Assembly (NCBI RefSeq): GCF_004023665.1
Contig: NZ_SAUF01000001.1
Coordinates: forward strand, 854,501 to 918,500
DNA length: 64,000 bases
Direction of reading: 5' to 3'
DNA from: Afifella aestuarii
GTDB lineage: Bacteria; Pseudomonadota; Alphaproteobacteria; Rhizobiales; Afifellaceae
Position numbers and translations under genes: made by a program. Of the stretch, positions 8,653 to 17,405 are shown one piece after another. A model generated the notes under the pieces. It was not told the origin of the DNA and searched no databases. It saw only the letters and a program-made list of their open reading frames with translations. Each line of letters begins with the position of its first letter. The stretch's first letter is position 1.

Positions 8653-9000
8653 TGCGGTTTTACCTGCGTCTTGTCGTGAATGTCTCTGGGGAACGGAGGA
8701 TATAATGGGGAGTGGCGAAGGCGTCTAGGTGGGGAAGGAGACGATCGACTGTCGCCGCGCCGCATTTTGCGCCTGCGGCATAGCGGTCACTTGCCGCAAT
8801 TGATGCCTGTGAGTAGGTGCTGAGGCAACGCGCGGGGTTTTGCCGCGCGATGGAGCCTTGATGCTGGAGATTGTCAGAGCCCTCTGAGGCTCCCCTGGAC
8901 GTTTATCCAGGTGGAGACGCGAAGCGGCAGAACGAACGGGCGCGGCCTGAGGGCGGCGTGCGCGCTCTGCCCCGTGCTTTCTCCGATCCAGGCATTTTCC
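8653..9000. other. Intergenic gap between yebC and yjhX-like gene
   Basis: A 348-bp region without a convincing gene. It holds one 7-bp GC hairpin (8829-8835 with 8843-8849) and a divergent promoter region for the two flanking genes. Nothing else was recognised. Confidence 0.5.
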
Positions 9001-9258
9001 ATGAATATCTCGAAGTTCGAGCAGCGCGTGTTGCACGCGCTCGCTCAGGGCGGACGCATTCGTCATGAACGAAGCGGTGGTCGCAAGATCACCCACGTCA
9101 CCTGTTTTACCCGCGACGGTTTCGTGCTCTCCGATTGCACCTTGCCGGTCTTTTCCCGGCTTCTGTCGAAGGGGCTGATCGAATCGCGCGGCGGCGCGCC
9201 CTATCAGATTTCTGAACGGGGCCGCCGCAGCGTGCGGGCACAGCTCGATAATCGGTGA
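9001..9258 (+). CDS. yjhX: YjhX family (UPF0386) protein
   Basis: An 85-residue protein matching the YjhX/UPF0386 family over its full length: N-terminal [18 protein letters not shown], a central [12 protein letters not shown] segment and a C-terminal [13 protein letters not shown] with VRAQLDNR. The fold looks like a winged helix. E. coli YjhX is listed as a putative toxin of a YjhXQ pair; no yjhQ-like acetyltransferase is adjacent here. The ATG at 9001 starts exactly where the family starts; an upstream in-frame ATG (8911) would add unrelated sequence. Confidence 0.8.
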   Translation: MNISKFEQRVLHALAQGGRIRHERSGGRKITHVTCFTRDGFVLSDCTLPVFSRLLSKGLIESRGGAPYQISERGRRSVRAQLDNR

Positions 9259-9304
9259 AAACCGCGGGCGGTGAAGGAAACCGTGGGCGGGGCGCTCTCC
9301 GGCT

Positions 9305-10324
9305 CTACGCCGTTTTGACCAGCAGAATACGGGTCGGTGGCCCGCCTTCATAAGACATCTCGGCATTCAGGCTCCTCGCCATGGCGGTGACGAGCTTGGT
9401 GCCGAGACCCGTGCCGGTGGGGGTTGCTGTGCCGTTGAAGCCTTTGCCGTCGTCCTCGACGCTGAGGCGGAAGCCGCCCGGCAGGGTCGTGAGATCGACG
9501 CGGATGTCGCCGTCCTCTTCCTCTCCATAAGCGTATTTGCAGGCATTGGAGACGAGCTCGTTGACGACGACGCCCAGCGAGACGGCCTGATCGGTGGTGA
9601 GGCGCAGCCCGTCGGTGGTGAGATGGACGCGCCGCGCCGCGGTCTCGCTCGACCAGGTCTCTTCCAGGCCGGCGGTGAGCGCGCTCAGATAGTCGCCCAT
9701 GTCGACGCTGTTGATGTCCTGCGAGGTGTAGAGCCGGCGATGCACCTGGCCGATCGCATAGACGCGCTGCTGGGTGTCCTTGAGCGCGATCTTCGCCTCT
9801 TCCGCCTCGACGGCGTTGGCCTGCATCTGGATGAAGGAAGAGACGATCTGGAGCGAATTGGCGACGCGGTGGTTGGCCTCGCGCAGAAGCGCCGAGAGGC
9901 GCTCATTGGAGGCTTTGAGTGCGTGCTCCGCCTCATGCTGGGCCGCGATCAGACGCTGATGTTCAAGCGTCGTCGCGAAGGAGGAGGCGAGAAGGTCGAA
10001 GAATTCCTCACCGACGGTCTTCACGACGTAGTCTTGGGCGCCGGCCTTGAGAGCCGCCACCGCGATGGAGCTCTCCTCCGAGCCGGTGACATAGACGACC
10101 GGAGGAGGCGAGGGCAGCGCGTTGATGAGAGGAAGCGCGTCGAGCCCCGTCTTGCCGGGCATGTAATGGTCGATGGCGACGAGATCGAACCTGTCTTTCT
10201 CAAGAAGGGCGAGACCTTCGTCAGCGCTTCCGGCGGTGGTGAGTTCGTAACCTCGGCGGGCAAGCGCGCGGCGCGTCAGGCGCCGTAGCCCCTCGTCGTC
10301 GTCGATATAGAGAATGCGGGGCAT
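9305..10324 (-). CDS. Hybrid response regulator-histidine kinase (REC-HisKA_2-HATPase)
   Basis: A 339-residue soluble protein. Residues 1-120 form a receiver with acidic pocket D8-D10, phospho-acceptor Asp52 and Lys102. A short coil leads to a HisKA_2 segment with phospho-His152 (REANHRVANSLQ), followed by an HATPase domain with DDGKGF and GTGLG motifs. The receiver precedes the kinase, so it probably relays a signal from the upstream kinase. It is the last gene of a three-gene operon (24 bp after the CheY-like gene). Confidence 0.88.
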   Translation of the reverse strand: MPRILYIDDDEGLRRLTRRALARRGYELTTAGSADEGLALLEKDRFDLVAIDHYMPGKTGLDALPLINALPSPPPVVYVTGSEESSIAVAALKAGAQDYVVKTVGEEFFDLLASSFATTLEHQRLIAAQHEAEHALKASNERLSALLREANHRVANSLQIVSSFIQMQANAVEAEEAKIALKDTQQRVYAIGQVHRRLYTSQDINSVDMGDYLSALTAGLEETWSSETAARRVHLTTDGLRLTTDQAVSLGVVVNELVSNACKYAYGEEEDGDIRVDLTTLPGGFRLSVEDDGKGFNGTATPTGTGLGTKLVTAMARSLNAEMSYEGGPPTRILLVKTA

Positions 10325-10348
10325 TTCATCCGGTCTTCAAGGGGTAAA

Positions 10349-10798
10349 TCAGGCTTCGATTTCGGGTTCGGGAACCTGGATAACCGAAATGAACAGGCCG
10401 AGCTGACGGATCGCCTGGGCGAAGGATTCGTACTCGACGGGCTTGGTGATATAGACGTTGGCGCCAAGATCGTAGCAGCGCTCGATCTCCATCTTGTCGT
10501 CGGTGGTCGTCAAAACCACGACGGGCGTGCGGCGGAGAGGACTGGTTTCCTCCTTCATCCTTATCAGGATGTCGGTGCCGCTCATGTCGGGCAGGTTGAG
10601 ATCGAGAAGCACCAGTGCCGGGCCATTATGGGTCGGGCCCTCGGGGCTGTTGAAGAGGAATTCGACCGCGGCCGTTCCCTCGACGAAATGGCGGACCGGG
10701 TTGTTGACGCCTGCGCGCCGGATGTTTTTTTCGATGAGACGCGCATGCCCCTCATCGTCTTCGATCATGATGATGGTGACCGGTTGATGGCTCGACAC
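10349..10798 (-). CDS. CheY-like response regulator (Rcp1-type)
   Basis: A 149-residue single receiver domain with acidic E13-D14-D15, phospho-acceptor Asp66 (LLDLNLP) and a conserved TKP lysine near the C-terminus. There is no output domain. The long loop before Asp66 (NSPEGPTHNGP) resembles Rcp1-type regulators that pair with phytochrome-like kinases. It lies 9 bp downstream of the CHASE3 kinase gene and 24 bp before the REC-kinase gene, so it likely receives phosphate from one of them. Confidence 0.88.
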   Translation of the reverse strand: MSSHQPVTIIMIEDDEGHARLIEKNIRRAGVNNPVRHFVEGTAAVEFLFNSPEGPTHNGPALVLLDLNLPDMSGTDILIRMKEETSPLRRTPVVVLTTTDDKMEIERCYDLGANVYITKPVEYESFAQAIRQLGLFISVIQVPEPEIEA

Positions 10799-10807
10799 GA
10801 CGGGTTC

Positions 10808-12280
10808 CTACGCTTTCTGCAATTCTGGCGGCATTGAAAGGCGGAAGGTTGCGCCTTCGTCAAGCGTCGAATCGCACTCGATCGTTCCACCCAGGCGGTA
10901 GGCCAAAGCACGGACATGTGCGAGCCCGATGCCTTCGCCCGGCTGATCCTGCGATCCGGAACGGCGGAAGAGGTCGAAGATGCGCTCGTGATCCTTCGGA
11001 TCGATGCCGCGTCCGTTGTCCTGGACCTCGATGATGATGCGCCCGGATTGCTGGCGGCCCCGCACCTTGATGAGGCCGGGGCGCCCGGGCTTCAGATATT
11101 TGACGCTGTTTTCCACGAGATTGGAGATGATCTGCTCGATCGCCAGGCGATCGGTCACCAAAGTCGGTATCTGCTCGATGCGGATCTCGGCGTCGAGCTC
11201 CTGCAGGCGGTGCTGCAGCGTGTCGGCGATGCCGGAGACGAGGCCGTTCATGTCGATTTTTTCCGGCGACAGAACCCGGCGTCCGGCCCGCGACAGATGC
11301 AGGATGGCGTTGATGAGGCGGTCCATCTTTTGCGTCGACGAGCGGATGAAGCCGATGGCCTCGGGCAGATCCTCCTCGATCGTCTGCCGCACCTCTTCGG
11401 TGACGAGGTCGGGCGCCTCTTCGCGGGCTTTTGCGATCAACTCCGTCAGGGGCTTGATCGCCACCTCCAACTCGCTGGTGAATCCCATGACGTTGACGAG
11501 CGGTGAGCGCAGATCGTGGGAGACGATGTAGGCGAAGCGCTGGATCTCGTCGTTCGCCCGCTGCAATTCCGCCGTGCGCTCGCCGACAGCCGATTCCAGA
11601 TCTTCGTTGAGGAGCTGCAAGCGCTCGCCGGCGGTCGTCAGGGCATGCACGTTGCGGCGCGTCGCCCAGATCGTGCCCCCTGCGAGAGCCACGAAGATGA
11701 TGCTCGATAGCGCCAGCACGACATAAGAGAGCTGCACGTTGCGGAATTGGCGGGCGCGCCGCTCGACCAGCAGAGCCTCTTCCGCCTGCAGCATATCGGC
11801 GGCTGCGGCGCGAGCCCGGCGGATGACAGCGATATCCTCGTCATCGAACGTCGTCGTGCCGGCCGCGGCGCCTGCCCTCTGGCGGCGATTTTGAAGCGTG
11901 TCGCGGGCATAGGCGAGATGGGTTGCGACGAGTTCCCGCAGGGCTTCGAGGCGCTTCTGCTGTTCGGGATTGTCGGTAATGCGGGCTTCGACCGCATCCA
12001 TGCGGGTCTCGATCTCGCCGGCGAGCTCTTCGAAGGCGTTGGCAAAACGCTCGTCCGCCGAGAGAAGATAGCCGCGCCGCGCCGTCTCCGAGCGTTCGAG
12101 CGCAGCGCCGAGCTCGGCAAGGCTTGCGGCGACTTCCTGCGTGTGCACGACCCATTCCGCACTGACCTGGGTCTGGCGCAGCACGACCAGAAAGCTGACG
12201 CCTGCGGCAAGCAGCACGAGAAAGCCGCCGACGATTGCAGCCAAGATGAAGCGGCTGATGCGCCGTTCCGAATTTTTCAT
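10808..12280 (-). CDS. CHASE3-domain sensor histidine kinase
   Basis: A 490-residue membrane kinase: TM1 about 12-34, a periplasmic CHASE3 domain about 38-183, TM2 about 186-206, a coiled linker, a HisKA H-box with His255 (VSHDLRSP), an N-box (NLVENSVKY) and G-boxes (DNGRGID, GEGIGLA). The HATPase organisation resembles phytochrome-family kinases. The ligand of the CHASE3 domain is unknown. It is first in an operon with a CheY-like regulator and a REC-kinase protein. Confidence 0.9.
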   Translation of the reverse strand: MKNSERRISRFILAAIVGGFLVLLAAGVSFLVVLRQTQVSAEWVVHTQEVAASLAELGAALERSETARRGYLLSADERFANAFEELAGEIETRMDAVEARITDNPEQQKRLEALRELVATHLAYARDTLQNRRQRAGAAAGTTTFDDEDIAVIRRARAAAADMLQAEEALLVERRARQFRNVQLSYVVLALSSIIFVALAGGTIWATRRNVHALTTAGERLQLLNEDLESAVGERTAELQRANDEIQRFAYIVSHDLRSPLVNVMGFTSELEVAIKPLTELIAKAREEAPDLVTEEVRQTIEEDLPEAIGFIRSSTQKMDRLINAILHLSRAGRRVLSPEKIDMNGLVSGIADTLQHRLQELDAEIRIEQIPTLVTDRLAIEQIISNLVENSVKYLKPGRPGLIKVRGRQQSGRIIIEVQDNGRGIDPKDHERIFDLFRRSGSQDQPGEGIGLAHVRALAYRLGGTIECDSTLDEGATFRLSMPPELQKA

Positions 12281-12471
12281 GGTTCTGGGTCACCCGGCAG
12301 GAAGAGAAGAGGCCATAGCCCGCTTGCAGGCGCGGCTCAATCGGCGGGAGGGACGCCGGCTAAATTGATCGCCTGGTCTTTCGAGCGGCGGCCGGCGATG
12401 GATCGACTGGCCGGGGTTCGGCCTCTCGTCGCCGTTTTCGGCGCGGTGACCAAGGCGCACGGCCGTAGCCC

Positions 12472-13233
12472 TCAATTGGCCTCCTGGTCGGGCTCCGGAT
12501 AGACGTCTTTGAGAACGGCGTCGAAATGATGTTTGACGGCATCGTTGCACTTGCACGAGCGTGCATGGAGCGCGGAATGATCGCGCACCAGCAGCGAGCC
12601 GCGCTGCGTTTCCAGAATGCCTTCCGCCTTGAAGGTCTGCATGACGCGGCTCGTATAGGAGCGACCGACGCCGAGCATGCGGGCGAGCTGCTCATGCGTC
12701 AGCGGAACGATGTGGTCGCCTGTCCGCTCCATCGTCGCGACGATCCATTTCGCCGCCCGCTGGTCGACGGAATGAATGGCATTGCAGGTGATCGATTGCA
12801 GCATCTGTGCGACCAGGCAATCGGCGTAGCGCGCAAAGAGGTGCCGCACCGCCCGCGATTGCTGCTTCGCCGCCTCGAGCTCCGAGAGCTTCAGGGCGAC
12901 GAACGGGCCTTCGAATTTGACGATGATGCGGGAAAATGCGGGGAGACGGCCGGCGCTGACAATGCCGCCGACGGCGCCTTCGCGGCCGATCAGAATGGTC
13001 TCGGTGTCTTCGCCGTCCTCGTTGGCGACGAGAAACGAGGCGAGCGCCGGTCCGCACGGAAAGTAGACGATGTCGACGTTATCGCCCGGATTGTACATGA
13101 CATGGTCGCTGTTGCGGTGCAGCAGCTGGAAATGCGGTGCGAGAAGGGCGTAATCTTCGTCCTTCAGCACCTTCAGGAGATTGTTGAGGGGGCGCGTCTC
13201 CGCCGAAGTCTCCCGGGCCGGATCGTGTAACAT
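12472..13233 (-). CDS. Crp/Fnr family transcriptional regulator
   Basis: A 253-residue protein with an N-terminal cyclic-nucleotide-binding-like barrel (about 30-150) and a C-terminal winged helix containing a THEQLARMLGVGRSYTSRVM recognition region. The FNR iron-sulfur cysteines are absent from the N-terminus. The effector is unknown. It lies between the two-component operon and the phytochrome genes, transcribed away from the latter. A TGTGT-N8-ACACA dyad 40 bp upstream could be an autoregulatory site. Confidence 0.85.
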   Translation of the reverse strand: MLHDPARETSAETRPLNNLLKVLKDEDYALLAPHFQLLHRNSDHVMYNPGDNVDIVYFPCGPALASFLVANEDGEDTETILIGREGAVGGIVSAGRLPAFSRIIVKFEGPFVALKLSELEAAKQQSRAVRHLFARYADCLVAQMLQSITCNAIHSVDQRAAKWIVATMERTGDHIVPLTHEQLARMLGVGRSYTSRVMQTFKAEGILETQRGSLLVRDHSALHARSCKCNDAVKHHFDAVLKDVYPEPDQEAN

Positions 13234-13272
13234 TGGCGCTCGTCCCGCGCGTGTCTCAGTTTCCCGGTTTTA

Positions 13273-13290
13273 TGTGTGGTAGTGAACACA
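13273..13290. promoter_or_regulatory. Candidate Crp-type operator TGTGT-N8-ACACA
   Basis: A perfect 5-bp inverted repeat with an 8-bp spacer, 40 bp upstream of the start of the Crp/Fnr-family gene. The arm sequence and symmetry resemble Crp-family sites. Autoregulation is an inference. Confidence 0.3.
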
Positions 13291-13466
13291 GCGCAACCCA
13301 TGATGTGTGGCGATTGTGCCGCACTCCGTCGCATCTGGAGGCGAGCTTGTTGCCTCTTTGCAGAGCGCTGTCACCCCCGCAGGACGCCCGGGAGGATGAG
13401 TAAACCCCGCAAAAGGCCGGTTTTTCGAGCCCTTTGCGGGTAAATAGGTATCCTTGCCCTGCCTTG

Positions 13467-13482
13467 TGTTCACAAGTGAACA
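13467..13482. promoter_or_regulatory. Inverted repeat upstream of bphO
   Basis: TGTTCAC and GTGAACA form a perfect 7-bp inverted repeat around AA. It lies about 145 bp before the heme oxygenase start in a 394-bp divergent gap. Read two bases wider it also fits TGT-N12-ACA, the loose PpsR-type pattern, but that pattern is weak evidence alone. No other gene was recognised in the gap. Confidence 0.35.
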
Positions 13483-13627
13483 GACAGCGGGGCGGAGTTC
13501 GTGCTTGCTAGCGGCCCAGAGCTGGCCGAATTCGTGCGTCAGATTCGCTCCGCCCACCGCATCTGGGCGTAACAGCCAGTGGCACGTGATGCGGTTGCAC
13601 CCGACTGTTCGTTAGGAAATTCTTTCA

Positions 13628-14206
13628 TTGAGGTCTGTCCGCGCTCTTCTGCACGCCGCTACGGCCGAGCTTCATGCCGAGGTCGAAGCGCGTCTCAATC
13701 CGATGCTCGTTCAAGGCGAGACGGGGTATGCTTCGTTTCTGCGCGCGAATGCGGCCGCGATCCTCCCCGTCGAAGAGACGCTGGAGATTGCCGGCATCGA
13801 GGCGCTGCTTCCAGACTGGGACGAACGCCGGCGGAGTGCGGTGCTTCTCGACGACATCCAAATTCTTGGGGCGGAGCGCCCGCAACCCGTTTCTGCGCCT
13901 GAAATGCACGGCGAAGCCTTCATGCTGGGGGCGGTCTATGTGCTGGAAGGCTCGCGCCTCGGCGCGAAGATCCTGACACGAGACATCCTCGCCGAGGCGG
14001 GCCCGCGGATGAAGGTGGCCTCACGGTTTCTTCGTCACGGCGAAGGCCGGAAATTGTGGCCGAGCTTCGTCGAAAGACTGGAGGAATCGGCCGCCGTGCA
14101 CGACGCGCCGGACGAGGCTGTGAAGGGCGCCGAAGCCGTCTTCGCGCTTTTCGATGCGGCAGCAGAGAGCGTTGCAAAGGCCGACCGAGTGCTCGCCCAT
14201 GTCTGA
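13628..14206 (+). CDS. bphO: Biliverdin-producing heme oxygenase (BphO type)
   Basis: About 192 residues. The N-terminus has the proximal haem ligand context (LHAATAELHAEVE, His near residue 16), and the middle carries YVLEGSRLGAKIL, the distal-helix motif of bacterial heme oxygenases. It would open haem to biliverdin IX-alpha, the chromophore of the phytochrome encoded next. The start is a TTG at 13628 preceded by AGGA; no better in-frame start is visible. Its last 8 bases overlap the start of bphP, implying coupled translation. Confidence 0.88.
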   Translation: MRSVRALLHAATAELHAEVEARLNPMLVQGETGYASFLRANAAAILPVEETLEIAGIEALLPDWDERRRSAVLLDDIQILGAERPQPVSAPEMHGEAFMLGAVYVLEGSRLGAKILTRDILAEAGPRMKVASRFLRHGEGRKLWPSFVERLEESAAVHDAPDEAVKGAEAVFALFDAAAESVAKADRVLAHV

Positions 14207-16748
14207 TCCGACCCAATTCGAAGTCGATCTTACGAATTGCGATCGCGAGCCGATCCATCTTCTCGGGGCGGTACAGCCGTTCGGATTCCTCGTGGCTGTG
14301 TCGCGCTCGAGCTGGGTGGTGACGCGCGTCTCGCGCAACGCGGCGGAGTGGCTCGGACGTCTGGGCGAGGAGCTCGTCGGTCTGCCGATCGACCAGGTCT
14401 TTCTCGGGCAGGCCGTGCACACGATCCGCAACAATCTGCAGGGCGCGGTGATGGGCGAGACAGTGGCGCGCGCCTTCGGCGTGACAGTCACGGAAGCTGG
14501 CCTCGTCTGCGACATGGCGGTGCATCTCTCCGGCGACGAGGTGGTCGTGGAGTGCGAACGCTCCGTGGCCGAGCCCGCCGCCAATGCAGCCGCCATGGTG
14601 CGGGGCATGGTGGCGCGACTGCAGCGCACCGAGGATCTGAGGAATTTCTACCGCATCGCCGCGCGCGAAATGCAGGCTCTGACCGGCTTCGATCGGGTGA
14701 TGATCTACCGTTTCGATCATGACGGGTCGGGCGAGGTGATCGCGGAATCGGCGCGCTCCGGCATCGGCTCGTTTCTCGGGCTGCACTATCCCTCGACCGA
14801 TATCCCGCGCCAGGCGCGCATTCTCTACGAGAAGAACTGGCTGCGGATCATCCCGGATATCTCGGCGGAGCCGTCGCCCGTCGAGCCGGCGCTCGACCGC
14901 AACGGTGAGCCACTCGATCTGTCGATGAGCATTCTGCGCAGCGTGTCGCCCATTCATATCGAATATCTGCAGAATATGGGCGTCGATGCCTCCATGTCGG
15001 TGTCGATCCTGCGCGAAGGCCGTCTGTGGGGTTTGTTCGCCTGCCATCATTACGCGCCGCATCACGTCACCTTCGAGCGGCGGACGGCGGCGGAACTCTT
15101 CGGTCAGATGTTCTCGCTTCTGGTGGAAAACCGCGAGCGCCAGACCGAAGCCGAATATGAGGAGCGCTCCAGCAAGCTGCACAATCAGCTCGTCGCCGTG
15201 ATGGCGACCGAAGCGACGCGGTTTGAGAGCATCGTCGACCATCTCGACGAGATCGCCGACCTTCTCGTCTGCGACGGCATCGGCCTGTGGGTGGAGGGGC
15301 GCGCCACGTTGCGGGGCCTGACCCCAAATGAAGACGACTTTGCCGGGCTTGCGGGGTATCTGCGCGACAGGGGCGTGAACGCGGTGTGCGCCGAGCACGA
15401 GATCGGGGCGAAATACGAACCCGCACGGCGCTTCTCAGATCGTGCCGCCGGCATGCTCGTCGTGCCCCTGTCTCGGCAGCCGGGCGATTATCTCGTCTTC
15501 TTCCGCAAGGAGGTGACGCGCAGCGTCAATTGGGCGGGAAATCCCGAAAAACCGGTGAGCGTCGGACCGCTCGGGGCGCGGCTCACGCCGCGCAAGAGCT
15601 TCGAGATGTGGAAGGAGACGGTGAGCGGACAGTCGATGCCGTGGTCGCCGGTGGAGGAGCGGATCGCCGAGGGCCTGCGCGTCAGCCTTCTGGAAGTCAT
15701 CCTCCAATTGTCCAATCTGACGGAAGCGGAGCGCCGCCGCGCGCAGGAGCGGCAAAAGCTCCTCATCGCCGAACTCAACCATCGCGTCCGCAATATCCTG
15801 AGCCTCATTCGCGGCGTCATCAACCAGAGCAAGGACGCGACCAGCATCGAAGCCTTTACGGAAGTCGTCGGTGGACGCATCCAGGCTTTGGCGCGTGCGC
15901 ATGACCAGATCACCTCGGACGATTGGAGCCCGGCTTCATTCCGCAATCTGGTGACGACGGAGGCGGGCGCTTATCTGGGCGGCAAGGCCGACCGGGTCGT
16001 GCTGACCGGCTCCGACGTGCTCGTGCAGCCGGAGGCGTTTACGACCGTCGCTCTCGTCATCCACGAGCTCATCACCAATTCGGCGAAATATGGCGCGCTG
16101 TCGGACAGCCGCGGCCAGATCGACATCATGACCGATTTCGATACGTTCGGCCGGCTCGTCATCGATTGGGGCGAGCGCGGCGGCCCACCGGTCAAGCCGC
16201 CGAGACGCTACGGCTTCGGCTCCACGGTGATCGAGCAGTCGATCGTGCACGACCTCGGCGGCGAGGCGAAAGTCGATTACGAACTGACGGGGCTCAAGGC
16301 GCGCTTCGTCATTCCGCCCAAACATTTTCAACGCAGCGAGATCGTCGTGGACACAGTGAAAGAGGCCGTCAGGGCCAACGAGGGGGAGATCGCCCTTCCG
16401 ACGGACGTTCTCGTCGTCGAAGACAACATGATCATCGCGCTCGACACCGAACAGATGCTTCTGTCGCTCGGTGTCGGAAATGTCCGCACCGCGAGCGGCG
16501 TGAGGGATGCGCTGAAGGAGATCGAGCGTCAGGCGCCGGAATTCGCGCTTCTCGACGTCAATCTCGGCGCGGAGACGAGCCTCGAAATCGCCGAGCGGCT
16601 GGCGGAGATGGGTGTGCCCTTTGCATTCGCGACCGGCTACGGCGAGCAGGCGGCACTGCCCGCGCCTTTCGACGTCACGCACAAAGTGCGCAAGCCTTAC
16701 AGCGCGCAGTTGCTGCAGGAGGCGATGGTCGGCGCCGAGCGGGCCTAG
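14199..16748 (+). CDS. bphP: Bacteriophytochrome with HWE kinase and receiver domain
   Basis: An 849-residue red/far-red photoreceptor kinase. Domains: PAS with chromophore-binding Cys14 (LTNCDREPIH), GAF about 145-315 with the DIP motif at 201-203, PHY about 325-500 with the tongue motif PRKSF at 464-468, an HWE kinase with phospho-His528 (AELNHRVRN) and WGER at 657-660, and a C-terminal receiver (about 735-849) with Asp786. The ATG at 14199 overlaps the bphO stop. An in-frame ATG 45 bp upstream lies inside bphO and adds no family sequence. Confidence 0.95.
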   Translation: MSDPTQFEVDLTNCDREPIHLLGAVQPFGFLVAVSRSSWVVTRVSRNAAEWLGRLGEELVGLPIDQVFLGQAVHTIRNNLQGAVMGETVARAFGVTVTEAGLVCDMAVHLSGDEVVVECERSVAEPAANAAAMVRGMVARLQRTEDLRNFYRIAAREMQALTGFDRVMIYRFDHDGSGEVIAESARSGIGSFLGLHYPSTDIPRQARILYEKNWLRIIPDISAEPSPVEPALDRNGEPLDLSMSILRSVSPIHIEYLQNMGVDASMSVSILREGRLWGLFACHHYAPHHVTFERRTAAELFGQMFSLLVENRERQTEAEYEERSSKLHNQLVAVMATEATRFESIVDHLDEIADLLVCDGIGLWVEGRATLRGLTPNEDDFAGLAGYLRDRGVNAVCAEHEIGAKYEPARRFSDRAAGMLVVPLSRQPGDYLVFFRKEVTRSVNWAGNPEKPVSVGPLGARLTPRKSFEMWKETVSGQSMPWSPVEERIAEGLRVSLLEVILQLSNLTEAERRRAQERQKLLIAELNHRVRNILSLIRGVINQSKDATSIEAFTEVVGGRIQALARAHDQITSDDWSPASFRNLVTTEAGAYLGGKADRVVLTGSDVLVQPEAFTTVALVIHELITNSAKYGALSDSRGQIDIMTDFDTFGRLVIDWGERGGPPVKPPRRYGFGSTVIEQSIVHDLGGEAKVDYELTGLKARFVIPPKHFQRSEIVVDTVKEAVRANEGEIALPTDVLVVEDNMIIALDTEQMLLSLGVGNVRTASGVRDALKEIERQAPEFALLDVNLGAETSLEIAERLAEMGVPFAFATGYGEQAALPAPFDVTHKVRKPYSAQLLQEAMVGAERA

Positions 16749-16758
16749 CCCGAGTGCT

Positions 16759-17280
16759 CTACGAGGTCGCCTGGAAGGCCTCGTCGAAGACGATCTCGCC
16801 GGCGGGCAGAGTGTCGGTGAAGGGAAGAGCGAGCAGGTTTTCCGGCGGCACGCCCGGAATTTGAAGCTGCGGCAGATTTTCGAAGCCGAAGCGCTCGTAA
16901 TAAGCCGGATCGCCGACGAGCAGGCAGCCCTTGCTGCCGAGCGCGCGCAGCTTCGTCAGGCCAACTTCCATCAGCACCGAGCCGACGCCCTTCTTCTGCA
17001 CCTCCGGAAGGACGGCGATGGGACCGAGCCCGTGCCAGCCAGTTGTCACCTGACCGTCGCTGCCGGTGATGGTGACGGGCGAGAAGGCGGCCTGGCCGAG
17101 GATGCGGCCATCGGCTTCCGCGACGAGGGCGATCGTCGCCATGCCGCGCGTCCATAGAGCGTCGATGATGAAGGCTTCGGTGCCCGCCGCGTACGGCTTA
17201 TGAAGGAAGGCCTGTCGCACCACTTCCTTGACGGCGGTGCGGTCGGCCTCGTTTTGATCCCGGATCTGCAGCTCGCTCAT
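16759..17280 (-). CDS. GNAT family N-acetyltransferase
   Basis: About 173 residues from MSELQIRD. The acetyl-CoA binding region is visible (VLPEVQKKGVGSVLM), followed by YYERFGF, the typical GNAT C-terminal strand; overall it resembles YhbS-like members. The substrate is unknown. It is convergent with bphP (10 bp apart) and stands alone, with a hairpin at 17369-17396 separating it from the upstream operon. Confidence 0.85.
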   Translation of the reverse strand: MSELQIRDQNEADRTAVKEVVRQAFLHKPYAAGTEAFIIDALWTRGMATIALVAEADGRILGQAAFSPVTITGSDGQVTTGWHGLGPIAVLPEVQKKGVGSVLMEVGLTKLRALGSKGCLLVGDPAYYERFGFENLPQLQIPGVPPENLLALPFTDTLPAGEIVFDEAFQATS

Positions 17281-17368
17281 CGTCCTCATCCGCCAGTCCG
17301 CGTTCGGGGCAGATAAAGGCAATTATTTCAAGGCGCAAGCGAGGCGCGAGGCCGCGGGAGAGAGGTTT

Positions 17369-17396
17369 GGAGGGAGCGCCCTCAGGCGCTCCCTCC
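17369..17396. terminator. GC-rich hairpin, probable terminator
   Basis: A perfect 12-bp stem (17369-17380 with 17385-17396) and a 4-nt loop. It directly follows the aldo/keto reductase - FMN reductase operon on the minus strand. No clear T-run. Confidence 0.55.
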
Positions 17397-17405
17397 CTGC
17401 GGGTG

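Noticed and set aside
13465-13482. PpsR site indicating a nearby photosynthesis cluster
   Set aside because: TGT-N12-ACA is too loose alone, and no bch, crt or puf gene is in the window.
13270-13557. 95-codon frame in the gap before bphO
   Set aside because: No family resemblance, no convincing Shine-Dalgarno, and it covers both regulatory-looking dyads.
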